Part shown: positions 1 to 13,200 of the stretch, piece by piece
Layout: each line of letters begins with the position of its first letter
Numbering within the stretch: position 1 is the stretch's first letter
NCBI RefSeq assembly: GCF_028389875.1
Contig: NC_084669.1
Location: forward strand, 28,446,567-28,510,566
Origin: Rhea pennata
Lineage: Eukaryota; Chordata; Aves; Rheiformes; Rheidae
DNA: 64,000 nucleotides
Direction of reading: 5' to 3'
Program-made: the position numbers and the translations under genes
Notes under the pieces: generated by a model
Database searches by the model: none
Seen by the model: only the letters and a program-made list of their open reading frames with translations
What the model was told of the DNA's origin: nothing

Positions 1-3000
1 TCGGCATTTGGTTACAAGTATTTACTTAATTTTATGCAATATAAATTGCATAACTACAACTACTACTCAAATTATTCATTATGAATAATGTATTTCAACA
101 AATACGAGCCTTTAATGTGTTTGCAGTTGATTTGCAATCAGTTCATAATTTTTATGTCTAAGCTCATTTTTTCAAGTTGTTTACTAGTTTAGGTTATATG
201 AAGTGGGATTTTATAGATCTCCAAGTATTTATTATGCAGTTAATATGCAAGAGTTTGTGATTTATTGCCCAAGATGTTTCCCCCCACTCCCCCTCCCTGG
301 AAGTCTCTGGGAGTCTACCTGTTGAACAGCCTTCTCAAATGTTTATTGTGTTTGAGTTTACTGTGCAAGTAATGGGAAGAGAAGTGTAAGCTGATGGCAA
401 GCACTTTTCTACTTCGAATCTTCTTGTGTAAATATTAATGCCTGCAATCGTTGTGCTATCTTCTAACAAATTTTTGTTCGTTCCTTCTAAGTGAAAATGC
501 CATGAGTATTCATGACCACATTAGTAACAGTATGTGTAGAGTAGCATCTTTTATATGAAAGAAGTAGAAAAAAACTGAGAAATGTTACAGGAGAAAAGAA
601 GCTTATGGCAAAGCTGCATTTTCTGAAAGAGGAATGCTTCTTTCACATCAGATCAATTTCTGGCAACCTGCTGGAAAACAACTTTTTCAGCGCCAGATGT
701 TCTGGTGCAGCCCTGCTCGCACCGGCCCGTGTGAGCCTGTATGCACTCACGTATTTATCTTGTTTTTTCTAGCTGCCTGACTTCCCAGCGTGGCTGTTTG
801 GTTCAGTTTCTGCTCATCATCTGCTGTTGATGTTCGTTCTTCAGTTCCCCAGAGCCTCCTGTCACATACACCCTTGAGAGAGATGGTTTGGGAATAACGA
901 CGACGTGGAAATGACATGACTGTTATGCGTTTCGTTGCTCTCCCCGCCAGAGGTAGGATTTCCAGGCAGCGCAGGCTGAGGGGCTGCTGGGGAAGGCCAG
1001 AGCACGAAGCGGGAGGCAAATGGGGTGTTTTGACTCCTGCATTTTTATCCATTTCAGTCAGTGAGTGTCAGGCGTTTGCTGGGCAGGGGAAAGAGAAGCA
1101 ATTAATGTAGCACGTAGCTTGTCCTGACATGACGTTAATTTGCAGTTATGCTACTTGAGCAGAAGGAGCAATCAAGTCTTTACACAGTCGGGGAAAGCTG
1201 AACAGGGAACGTTGTCCAAGGCGGAAGGTCGCGATTCGAGCCCCCCGATGTATGCCGTAGGGGTCATTTGGGCTCGTGTATGGAACTGCGCGTTTACAGG
1301 TGTGCGCACGGCCGCCTTGGAGCAGTGCTGGCCCTGATGAACGCCAGTGTCAGATAGGAAATTGGGAGCTGTGCAGCTCTTCCAAGATTTCACTCGCTAC
1401 CTTCTGGGGAGCTACTAAGACAGAAACATGCTCTGCCGTTTTTGTTCTGCGCTCTGCGTAGTACTGTCATGGCTGTGTTGACTTAAACTCTGGTGTGATT
1501 TTCCAGTGCAATTTTCCTCTCCTGATGAAATGTCCTTAATGTGACAAGCTAAAATAAGTGTCTGTAAGGAGGCTGCCTATTAATATGCCTTGTAATTAGT
1601 ATGTCCTGTATCGGTGCTCAAGAGGCAGAATTCCAGTTAGCCTCTCTGGCTCTTGGGAGTTCCCTTTTACTGTGAGCTAGGGAAAAGGCCAAATAGTCGG
1701 GGGCTCGGCATCTCTCCTCTAGTCTCTAAGAAGAATGACTCACGGATCGGTTTCCACAGATGGGTGGCCGTGATCCTCTGTGGGGAGACTTTGTTGCCAG
1801 GACAACTGTTGCCAAGACAGGCTAGTTTTCCTTGGGAACAATTTGTGATTTCCCTGTGTTCTTTCTGTAGAGTGAACCATCTCCTTGGGTCTGTTGTTAG
1901 ACCCCTGCAAGGAATTTCCCTGCTGGAATTTCGGCTCCAGTGGGAGCCAACAGGAAGGGCAAGCCACCCCCATGGTCGTCCAAAGGGAGTTTGGAGGCTT
2001 GCGTGGGTCTGCACAAATTTGTGATCTCTGAGAGCATCCGTGCACTGTGCGGACATGGGCCCCGAAACCTAGCGTGGTAAGCCTTTCCCGGCTATGAGAT
2101 CAAAGTGAACTCGGAAGCTTACTGTTCTTTTCAAAAACATACAGCTGAGAATAGGATGAGGTCCTTAAGGATATTTTATGTTTTAGTACATCACTATAAA
2201 GGTTTTTACAATTTAGTACAGGGGCTGTGATCAACAACTTGTGCAGGCTGAAAGCACTGGATTCCACTGCCTCCCCCTGTCTGCAATAAGCTTGCACTTT
2301 TTGGAGTGACTGCTAGGCACTGATTCAGTGGAGATTTGCTTTGATTATCGTATAATATTAGATAAAAATTCAACTGAATGGATGCAAAGCATTTGGATTG
2401 CTAAGCTACTTTTTTAATACAAAGCAAACAAACTTAACACTCTTGCTGTCCACCAGAGGTCACCTGCAGGCCATTTGACTCAGTACTGACTGTGCTTTGA
2501 CTTGCCTAGTTAGTGTATTTCCCCTGCTGAGTACTTCTGGACCAGCAGCGCAAATGCATGGTCCTGAAGACTCTAATCTTGACTTTGAATCTTGTCTTAG
2601 AATCATTAATATGCAACATAGAAAGGCAAAATCCCCCTGAAACATAAGGAAAACGATAAAAAAAAAAAAAAGTGTTGGTATTTAATTGGCCCCATAATTG
2701 GAGTAGCTAATCTCCGTAACTACCCCATGCTTTGCAAGCTTCACTGAGTATATTAAATAATTTTCAGAGCACAAAGACTCTATCTCGTATTATCAAATCT
2801 ATGCAGGATTCTTATCAGGATGCTTATCAGTTCAGTCTTCATGAAATGTTTTTCCATGTGCACTTTAATTGAGAAGAAAAGTGTGGCTAGGTCTTCTGAT
2901 ATTCTCATACTTCAATTATATGTGAATCTCCATTTTTGCATGCTTGAGGAGGCCTGTGCTTTACAAATTTATGTTGCAACATGAATAAAACTGTCTAGAA

Positions 3001-6000
3001 TTCTTAGCGACTGATCAATAAACAAACATGAACATTTTTTTCTAATTTTGGCAAAAAATGGGATTCCACATTTTCTTTCCTAGTTAAAGCGAAAAGCTTA
3101 AAATCGGACATGGTGTTTTATGAGCTCCTAAGTATCAAGAAAAGGCAGAAAATGTATTTGAGCAGAAAATAAGTATAGACTTATTTTGATTCTCTGCTGA
3201 ACTAAAACTCCTTTCCATACATGTTTTATTTACAAGTGGCTGAAGGAAAAGCAAAGGAAGAGTGAGGAAGGTGCCTGCTCCTTCCAGATGAATGAGGGGC
3301 AGGAATCCCACTTTGTTCAGTAGCCCAATAGTTAGCTTGTATGCTCAGAACTTGGTATGACTGACTTTTATTTTTGTCTTGTGACTTTTTGATGGCAGGA
3401 CCTAACCAATTTTTGCACAGAGAAAGATAGCACCAAACAGTTTGGAAACCTGTGCCCATGTAAGTACCTGATCTTAACAGTTTTTGTATGATGCAATTGA
3501 TTTATAGCGGATATCAGGATATAAACTGTGGTTTTGCATGAAGCACTGTAGTTTTTCTTTGTGTGTGAGTGGGCTGGAGTAGAAGAAAAATGTGAAATCT
3601 TGTCGTTCTCTGTCTTTCTGGCTGCCTAATTCTTCTGATATTTGGGACAAAGTTGTAGCTGCTCAGATACAAGGTTTTTAAAATATGTCATGGTTTTACA
3701 CATGGTTTACAGTTTTCCATTCTCACTAAGTAGTGCATTTTTTTCAGAAGTCAGACAGAAAGTTGGGTAAAAAGTGGCGTGCTGGCTATATAACAACTTT
3801 TCCCAGGTGATGGATGGCCCATGCACAGACACATTGCAAATGTATAAGGTAGGCTCCCTTACGTCTCTATGAGGGTGAAGACAGAGTATTATACATGCTG
3901 ATGCTTATGCTATTGTATCTGCCTTCTGCCATGAAAAAGGGGTCAGACTTTGTATATTACAGTGTTATTCCTATTTATCTGTGTTATTGCTATGGCATTG
4001 CTCCTAGTGTGTCCTGCTGTGTAAATCTATAAATATACTCGCTAACGAGCAAATGATACTTTCACCTTGCTCTTAACACATACAGTGGACACAAGATTCA
4101 AAGTTACTTTTTATCATTAACGAGGATTGAGTCAAGCTACCAGCCCAACATGTGAAGCAACTATTCAGCCACATAGTCTTTGGGGCAGGTTGACAAGTGA
4201 AAAGAAATAGATGAAGAGCTTCAGCTCTGCTCTATCTTTCTTACTGTGCAGAAGGTTGTATATATGGTAGGTTACACAGGAAAGGAATAAATTACTGCTC
4301 ATTCAGAAGAAAAAGATCCTGCACAGGACAGCATCCATTTGTGTCTTACTATGAGCTCTAATTAAACTCACTGTAGCAGTGCCTATTAAGAATGATGCCT
4401 GAATGCCTGGTCTGAGATTTTTCTGAAACAAGGTCATTCCTAGGATTTTGTTCTTCAAAGGTCTTTAATCCTACCTCTGCTTGTCTCAATGAAAACTCTG
4501 AAATGCTTTTTAAACTCCTGGCTTGGAGATAAGAGTGCTCTGTTAGCTTGACATCAAAGAGAATCAATGAGCTTGCTGTGCCTCTCAATCCATTGCTTTA
4601 GCCATATATTATTTTGCAAGCTTCTAGAAGCTGTCACCCTGCTCTGCAGTGACAAAAATAATTAGATGTGGTTCCCACTTCTGTTTTGCCCATGTGATGT
4701 TGCTACTGGTGAAGAATACTCAATGCTGATGGCTCCAAAGGCAGTGCTGAGACTTCAAAAGCCAAGTGTTCTCACATGTTGAGCTGCTCGCTTCTCCGAG
4801 GGAATCTTCAGAGAGCTGCACCATGTAACAAAGAGCAGCCAGACATAAGACCTCAGAATAAGTGGTATGTAGGCCGAAGGTATATTTACACATCTAAATA
4901 ACGAGGAACTAAATACTCAAGCTGGGAATAAGGAGAACCAAATAATTCTAGAGGAAGGGAATGCTGCATAGAAATGATGAGGTAGAGGATGGAATTACAA
5001 ATCCAGTGAAGAGAAACACTTAATAATCTGTGAATACTATGTCACCTGCCCTTATGATTTTTATTTGTCATCTGATGCAGAAATTTACAGGAACCCTGTA
5101 ATTTTAGATACTACATATAAACATGCTACTTTGCCATAGATGAGTAAATTTCTACGTGGTAACCTACATTTCAATAAAATACTTCCCATGATATTGTTTT
5201 GTGTTGAGCTGGTAAGAACTAGGGACGTGGAAATTGCTGACAACCCCATCTAGTTTGTACTTCCACGCTTCCACATTTAAAAGCAAAGAGAAGTTCAGGA
5301 AGGAAATATAGACCATTTAAGTGGGTTGTGAGGTTACAAGATGAGCTGTGGATGCCATGTGTTGACAGCATATTGATACCATGTTCTGGTTCTTGACCAA
5401 AATAACAAGGGTTAGATTCCTAATTAAAGAAGTAGATCTCTAATTCCAGATCTATATTGGCTTTACGATGTTTTTATCAAATCATGGCTGACAAATAAGA
5501 CTACTCTGAACTGATTTTTTTAATCTTATTTTACTTAAATTAAACTTGTTCTGGCTCTTGAAGAGAAAGGGTGCAGACGTAGCCTGACCAGCTACCACAT
5601 CTCAATCTGATTCCACCAAGTGAGAGAATAACAGCCCCGGAAATAGGATTTTGGAACAAAATCAGTCCTGTTTGTGCAAGGGGGATAGAGGATTTGGATT
5701 GATTTTTGCAGCTAGCACTGTCTAGCAGAGCTTCCTCTGGGTAAGAAAGTTTTCTGCTGGCAGAATTGTCAGAGACACCTTCCTCGGCATCAAATGTTAT
5801 TCATTTCAGAGCTAACCATGGCAATTTTCTTACATGCACGCTCTTCCTACCACTCTACTTTTCATGTCCACATAATTTGTACAGCTTAGCCAGCTGTACA
5901 ATACAAGCTGCACTGGGAAGTGCAGTCTAATCTGTAGCTGTGTGACTAGCATTATAGGAAGACCAGTATTAAGAAATTTACTTAAAAGTTTAAAGTTTTA

Positions 6001-9000
6001 TTCCTTCACCCCACATTGTTCCTTCAAATCTCACCTCCTATTTTTAAAAATAAATGGGTAGGTTTGAGTTGGACAAGGGTTTTCCAGGGATAATTCGGAG
6101 CGTGTTGCAGGAAAGACAGTCACTGAGGTCAAGCAGGACCCAAGTCAAATAGCCTTCCCTCTCCCAGGTTATTCAAAAATGGATCCACTGACTGAATAAA
6201 GGGGAAGAATCTTACAGTCGGAATGCTCATTGCCTGCAGGTGTTCCAGTTTTTTGGTTGTTCAGTTGTACTGTAACATAGCCAACATTTGTCCAAGGTTA
6301 GGCAAAGAGCAAAGGGCTTGCTCCCAGAATGCCATATGCAGTACCCATAAATAGGGATGATAAGGTTGAGTTGGGCAATAGTTAGAATTGTGCAAGATAG
6401 AGAGAGATAAGCCAGTATACCACCTTTTCCCAAAGGAAAGCAGAGAATTACAGGTTTTAGTTAAAATGTGGTCATTTTGGTCTTTTTTTTTTCTTTCTTT
6501 TCTTGTCTTCCATTTTTAGGGAGAGGTGTCAGCAGGCTTATCCTCAAGGTAAAAATCCAGTAAATTTTCATTTGTTTTCTACTACATTCTGTTATGCTGG
6601 CTGTCAGGAAAGCCAGTGGTGCAAAAGAGTTTCTCTGTGTACTGATCAAGTAAAATTGTTGGTAAGTAATAGTGTCCATACTAAGATAATGCAACTCTTT
6701 CAGGTGCAGATATGCAAGTTAGAAAGGACCTTTAATAGCTGCCCTACTGGAGCATTGCAAATTTACAAGGAGGAATGTTAGCAAGATGTGATCCATCAGT
6801 TCAACGGCATTCTGCCTCTTGGTATTCTCTGTATAAATGCAATAACTGCTTTTGAGGAGCAAATATTTGAATTTAGTAGGGCTTCCCTGTCCTGTCAGCT
6901 TCTCAATCTCCAGGGTTAATGACTCAGAGCTGTCACCTCCAAGATTAGGTTTGAAACAAAGACTCCCTGATGCACCTTCCTGGAGCTCTTCCCTGATGTT
7001 TTCTGCATTGAGTGAATCGTGTCCTAAAGCATTTCTTGTGGAGGAACAGAAGAAATTCTTGAGATTTATGTCTTGAAGTAAGGGCTCCTACATCACCTTC
7101 GGAACTACCTACCTCCTAAATATAAAAGAAGTTTCATTGCATCTTTCAGGGCCTAATTCTGATCTCTCTGTTGATAAACTCTGCCAATGTCTTCGGATGC
7201 AAGGACTCTGTCATTGCATCCACAGTGATTCTCCATGTGGGTTTCTCAGTCTAAACATGCATATATATTGCAAAAGCCTTTTTTTTTTTTTTTTTTTTTT
7301 TTAAATCTAAACCACTACCACTGTTGTTGCAAATTGTTATTTATCTCCTTGGGGAGTCATTTTGCTACTAGGAAACATTGTTGCAAAATGGAATTGCAAA
7401 AATAATTTGCAAAAGGTAAACAGGCGGTTCAGCTCTCCTAGAATAAAGGGCTGGGATGGTCAAATTGGAAAGCTTTAGAGATACTTGCATCTTAGTCCCT
7501 GGAGGAGAGGAATGCAGACCAAAACAAAGGCTTATGTGAAAAGAAATCTCTCTAGTGAGATGACTTCTCTGAGAGTTTAACATTCTGTTTTCAAGGTTTT
7601 TTTTATTGGACCAATATTATGAGCGTTGTTTTGCTGCCTTCGTGGGAGACAGCAGAGACATCAGCTTTCCTGGTAGTGAATAATTAACAAATATATTTTA
7701 AAAAGCCAGAAAAAAGAAGCCATCAGAGGCATGGGAAGAACTAGCCCGAGTCCATAAAGCTGGATAAGAAAACATGGGTTAAAGTTTCTTAATCTGGTCA
7801 GCTAAAAACCTTTCGTTATTTTGTCTTCCTATATACAGTTGATGTTGGTGTGAACCTAAAGGAAGCAGCACAGAGAATTATGTAGAGAAGTGGCACTTTT
7901 TAAATTCTGCTTCTTAATGATAATGTTCTCACAGTAATATGCTACTGATTATACTTTTTATTGTTCTTTATCAGATGGGACATGACAGGACAGGCTACTC
8001 TCTATGGATAATCTTTTGTAAAGCTTAAAATAAGAAGAAGTAATTGAAAGGAGTTTCAAAATTCATTCTGGATTTGATTTTCTCTCCTTATTCCGATATA
8101 TAAAACTAATGTTTCCTTGGACTTGTTTTTGATTTTAGTTTGACTGATGGTACTGGGAGAATAACAGGCCAATTGACTTAAGTATGTACCTCTAACTCTA
8201 AAAGTTTATGTCATCTGATGTTTGTGGTAGTTAAACTTTTTTTTTTCAATTAAACACAAACCACCTTAGACACAATTGTTTCAAACTTGACCCTCATTTT
8301 AAAATCAAGGATAATTACTGTGATGCAAATGGTTAACATGTCATACAGAGCTTTTACCTTATGGTTTTATTGCCTGTTACTGTTTTCCTGCTCAGAGAAG
8401 GCAGCAAAGTATTGCAGTTCTGGGATCCAAAAGTAATTCAGCTACTGAGGAAGAATCGCATTTTATTAATATACAAGCTCTGAAAGGAATGAGAATGAGA
8501 AGCAGTCAGATCATGACTACTTAAAAGCACTTAAACGTTTTGTAATTCAAGATATGGGTGTTTGCTGCTAGTGGAGATGCTATCTTGAGAAATACTTCAG
8601 TCTAAGTTTAGATGCACAGTAATCCTGATAGCTATGGAGAGAAGAGTCCCAGGAGAGATGCAGTAGTCACAGGGTTTAGGATTCATCTCAAACTGGAATT
8701 CTCTGTGATTCTCTCGGCATAAGGAAAAATCCTTTAATTTAGACATGTGAGGAAGAAAGCATTAAAAGAGTTTGCAGCATGGTGAGGTAGATGACTGTTT
8801 CTATTAGATATTTTCATTAAGCCTTGAGATTTTCAGCTTCTTATAAGCTTGGTTTTCATACATACAGATACAATCAGAGGCTGGATGAAACTGTTCAGGC
8901 AGTACTCCATGTTCTTGCTGCTTTGACTGAAGAGAGGAGTGTATCTCACAAAAGAAGAGGAAGGTCTGTTTTGACAATCTATAGTCATTGTTTGAAATAC

Positions 9001-9744
9001 AGGAGATACAGATAAGGATTTAAATGCAACACAACAGAGAAATTGAACCCAAGAACATGATGGTGAAATTTACTCCATGTAGAATTTAGGTCATGCAGAA
9101 AAACAGCAAAAGGCCTTATTCATACAAACAAGTCCTAAATGTGAGAGGAGCAATAATATAGCTCTTTATGATTTTCTTGATAGGAGCTACTTTCAACTAA
9201 AAGGAACTACAAAGAGCTGCAGGCTGGATTAAGCAGGAACAAATGACTATCATGATAGTGAAGCCAAATACCAGGATTTAGTCCACATTCCAATGGCAAA
9301 GTTTGGCAATTGAGAAAAAGGGTTTTGTGTAAACTTGAAGGTTTTGGCCAGAGAATGACAAAAGATTTTCCATTCTTCTTTCACTTAGTTTAAGAAAAAT
9401 TTAAAACTAAGCACCTAATAGAGAGGAGGATTGTGTCTGCATTGGCAAGTAGTATGGACCAATGGGAACATATCTGTACAGCAAAACATTTGGTGGTGGG
9501 GACCTCATGTCTGCATTATGTACTTCCTAAGCATATCACTTTGTCAAGGTGCTAGCCAGCATTTGAAATGTGTCTTCCCATTCATGTGGCCTGGTACATG
9601 GTCTGGGCTATTGGCTTGAACTGCACTTCATGAGCTACTGAAGTTAAAATACGAACCAAAGTAAACTGTATTCATTTAAAAACACAGAAAAGTTTACTGA
9701 AGATAGGACATTTTGATATTGGTTTATGTAATATAATAGATAAT
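1..9744. other. Non-coding AT-rich interval, no gene recognised
   Basis: I see no exon with family-level similarity on either strand in this stretch. Two GC-richer patches stand out. Positions about 900-1340 and about 1640-2060 stay open in several frames on both strands at once, which is the behaviour of GC-richer DNA rather than of a coding exon. A poly-T tract lies at 7279-7302. The rest is unique-looking AT-rich sequence typical of an avian intergenic region or a long intron. A decayed repeat would be easy to miss by eye here. Confidence 0.6.
7279..7302. repeat. Poly-T tract (24 T)
   Basis: This is an uninterrupted run of T. It has no flanking target-site duplication that I could recognise, so it is called a simple repeat rather than the tail of a retroposed copy. 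Confidence 0.9.
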
Positions 9745-9749
9745 TTTTA

Positions 9750-10262
9750 ATAAATAAATATGGGCTAGGGGCCAACTGGCTGAAGTGCAGCTTGTTAGAA
9801 AAGGCTCTAGGGGTCCTGGTGGACACCAAGTCGACCATGAGCCAGCAATATGCCCTTGTGGCCAGGAAAGCCAATGGTATCCTGAGCTGCATTAGGAAGA
9901 GCATTGCCAGAAGGTCGACGGAGGTGATCCTTCCTCTCTGCTCAGCACAGGAAGATATGTCTGGAGTGTTAGGTCCAGTTCTGGGCTCCCCAGTATAAGA
10001 AAGAGATAGAGGTACTGGAGCAAGTCCAGCAAAGGACTGCTAAGATGATGAAGACACTGGAGCACCTGTTACATTAGGAAGGACTGAGAGCTGAGATTGC
10101 TTAGCCTGGAGAGGAAAACTCTCGGGGATCTTATCAATGTGTTTAAATATCTGAAGGGAGGATGTAAGGAGGACAGGGCCAGACTCTTTTCAGCGATGCC
10201 CAGTGACAGGACAAGAGGCAACAGGCACAAACTGAAACACAAGAAGGTCCTTCGGAATCCAA
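9750..10262 (+). mobile_element. CR1 LINE fragment (end of reverse transcriptase ORF plus 3' part)
   Basis: The + strand reads through a degraded end of the CR1 ORF2 product, with the characteristic pieces [14 protein letters not shown] and [13 protein letters not shown] around 9800-9890. After that come CR1 landmarks: a 'caggaagatatgtctgg' type block, 'aggactgctaagatgatgaa', 'gcttagcctggagaggaaa' and 'gtgacaggacaagaggcaa'. CR1 (chicken repeat 1) is the dominant non-LTR retrotransposon of birds and is usually 5' truncated, as here. The reading frame is broken by stops soon after 9990, so the copy is dead. The 3' boundary is uncertain; sequence after about 10262 no longer matches the element by eye. 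Confidence 0.88.
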
Positions 10263-13200
10263 CTTTTCCACCCTTTGTGCTCCTGTGAGAGCTGATGTGA
10301 CTTCCTAGGCTGTCAAGCCCCTCCTCCTCCTGAAGGGTTTCTGCAAGGCCTTGGCTGTGCTTCCAGCACACCTGCAAGTACACACAGCTAAGAGGCAAGT
10401 CGTCTACCTGTCTTTTTTCTCACATCTTTTGAGGCAAAGTTAAATGTTGTATAAAGTACATAGATTACATGGTCAACCTCACAGCTAAAATGGAAAGGAT
10501 GCTGGCAACATATATGATGGTTATCACATTTGCCCACAATAAGCAGAAGAGTTTTTATGTTTGGCCAGAGACGAAGCTCTCACCTAACCCTACAAAGAGG
10601 CTACTTATACAGTGTGAAGAAACTGAGCCTCTAGTATATTCTCCAGGAGTAGTGTGAAGTGTAAAAGTAGTGTAAAATACAGTCTTAGCTTATTTTAGGG
10701 CAGCTCTGAAGTTACAACAGTTTAATGCTGTGTCACAAATGACATTTTAGGAAGTATCCATCTACTTCTTCTGTCTGACTCGTCTGTTTTATAGCTATCA
10801 TTTTTATTGCCTAATACTATGTCTACCTGTGCCAGTAATGATATTTCTTCTCTGTACAGCAGGTCATATAGGTGCAGTAGAAAAGTAATTATTGGAGCTG
10901 GTAGAGGGTACAAATTTTCTAGAGTCTGACGTATCTGCTGATCTGCATCATATTTTCCTTGTCATTACTGGAAACACATCTGCAATTCTCAAGTGAGCTG
11001 TATGCCTTCTCTTCAAAAATTGGTGTCCTGCAGCTATGAAAACAAGAGGTTTTAAAAGTTTGTCTTAGAGTTTTTAATGAATATTTATTATATGAAAATG
11101 CAGAATATGCTGCAATATTTAAAATACAGATTTGGGTCAATTTAGGACACAAAAGATACATTCTAGAGAATAAGTACAGTCCTGTTGTGCTTCCAGGTTT
11201 AGGACTCAGTGGTAATTCAGTCTGCAGTATACTCTACTTTGAGACTGTCTCCGAAAACACTGTGATATTTTTTGTGACCATTTAATTTGGAGCTGGAATA
11301 AGATCAGTGATGTATTATGCTTGCAGTGGGTCAGCCAGTAGATTACAGTAACCTCGTTGCAGTGTTAGACATGATTTGGAATAATATTTTGCACATGTGA
11401 ATTGTTCTGTTTCCCACTGTCTGTCACCTAAACCATCCAGTTGTCCTGCATGAAGATCAGCTCAGCAGCACCTAATGACAGATGTTCAAAGGCCTTCACA
11501 GTGAGAAAAAAAAAAAAATAGGTACAAATTACATGTCCAGAACAACTACTCAAAGGAGCAGTGCCAGAATCTCTGAGCTCCAGGAGCTCATTGCAGAAGC
11601 GCAAGCTGATCCTTTCAGATTGCACAAAAGTCCACAAGGCAGAAACAAAACCTGAAAGTAGTAAATAAAGTTTTACAAATTATTGCTACTTGAAACTTTT
11701 AAACTCAGACAGTGAGGTGCTATCGGATGTGCCCTAAGTTCTGACCTTTCTCACTGCATGTTAGGGACATGTTTCTTCTTCTTTGAAAGTGTTTTCTGTT
11801 TGCTTCCAAGACGCTTAAATCAGCCTCTCTGCTGACCACTTAATTTTGCATGAATTACAAATTAATCTATATTTGCTGTTATACCACCGATTAAAACTAT
11901 CTCGTTTGGTGCTAATATGACCTATGCAGAGCATCAGAATGATTCAGGATGAGGGCAGCATTTCTTAATCAGCTCCTGGATTTATATTTCTAAGACACAG
12001 CACAATTTCAGGCTTAGGAAGAGCTATCCTGTCACATCTGAGAAAACAGAATTCCTGAAAAGCTCTTTTCCTTCTCTTCAATGTGGCATTCTTTTTATTT
12101 GGAACTACAAGGAGGAGACAGGAGGTAATTTCATTAAATAGCAGCTTCTATTTACTACTTTACTTTTTATATGTTACATAAATATAGGGGGAGGCAGAGT
12201 CAGCTTATGGTCAGCGCAGAGGAAGGAGGCATCACTTTCTTGGGTCTGAACTCTGGTCTTGTGCAAAGCGTGCAGAGGAGGTGTGTTACTCAAGGAAGTC
12301 TGTGGCTTTAGCACAGATGCAGTGGCTGTACCCTATGGCCCAGCACCTAGTGACATGAGGAAAGAAAAGTAATTTGCAGATTGTAGCTTGGCCAGCAATC
12401 TCCAGGAAGTGAAAGGGTGCAGGAGAGCCTGGAAGCCTAAGTGCTGTCCCATGTCTCTTTTAAGCTCCCTGGCAAACCTCTGAACAGTTAGAGCATGACT
12501 GGATCCTCTATATTAGCTCTAGGGAATAATTTTATCCTGAGGCACTTGCAGTTCACGTCCCTTGTTATGGTCTGTGACGCTAGTCGTGGTTCAGGCATCG
12601 GCGGCTTGAGTCGTTTAGATCAGTGCTGCAGGGCAGACAGTGAGAGCGCTGTTTCTGGGCTGGCTCTTCGCTCGGTTTGGTCCGTGTGTGCAGCTCGTGG
12701 CACAGTTCGTCCCGCAGAGCAGAGCATGCATGTTAATCCAGCGAGAGGCTCCTGGCAGCTCTACAACGGGAGGAAGATACTGCTGCCTGTAAGTGGCTGG
12801 CATCCTCTCCCAGCCCTGGGGAGTGTTTAAATACAGATAGAACTCCAAGCAGCTGGGGTATACTTGGGACTGAGTGTACAAAATGTGAGAGAAATAGTCA
12901 ACCCACACTGAGGTGTCTGGTTTCAGACAGCCTGAGCGCGCTAACATTTTTTAGCTTCTTGGAAATGGGTTTACAATTGGCTCAGCAGTGTAGCACAAAC
13001 TGAATCTCAGTGCATTTCATTGCAGCCTTGTCAGAAATCAGTAGTATAGAGCTGCAAAAAAATCTCTCATCATTCAAATCCCTAAAACTGCCCTCTGTTT
13101 CTGCGTTGCTTTGCCTTTAGTCTCTTATTCGCGCAGTCATTTGGGTTTGCAAAGCAGCTTGGTCATGTAGGTCTCAGTTATTTTCATTCCTAACTATCCC

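Noticed and set aside
1653-2056. Overlapping 120-130-codon frames on both strands, considered as a gene or a solo LTR
   Set aside because: Both strands being open reflects composition. I could not identify paired LTR ends, a target-site duplication or a protein motif.
9792-9998. 68-codon frame as a cellular gene
   Set aside because: It is the degraded end of the CR1 reverse-transcriptase ORF.
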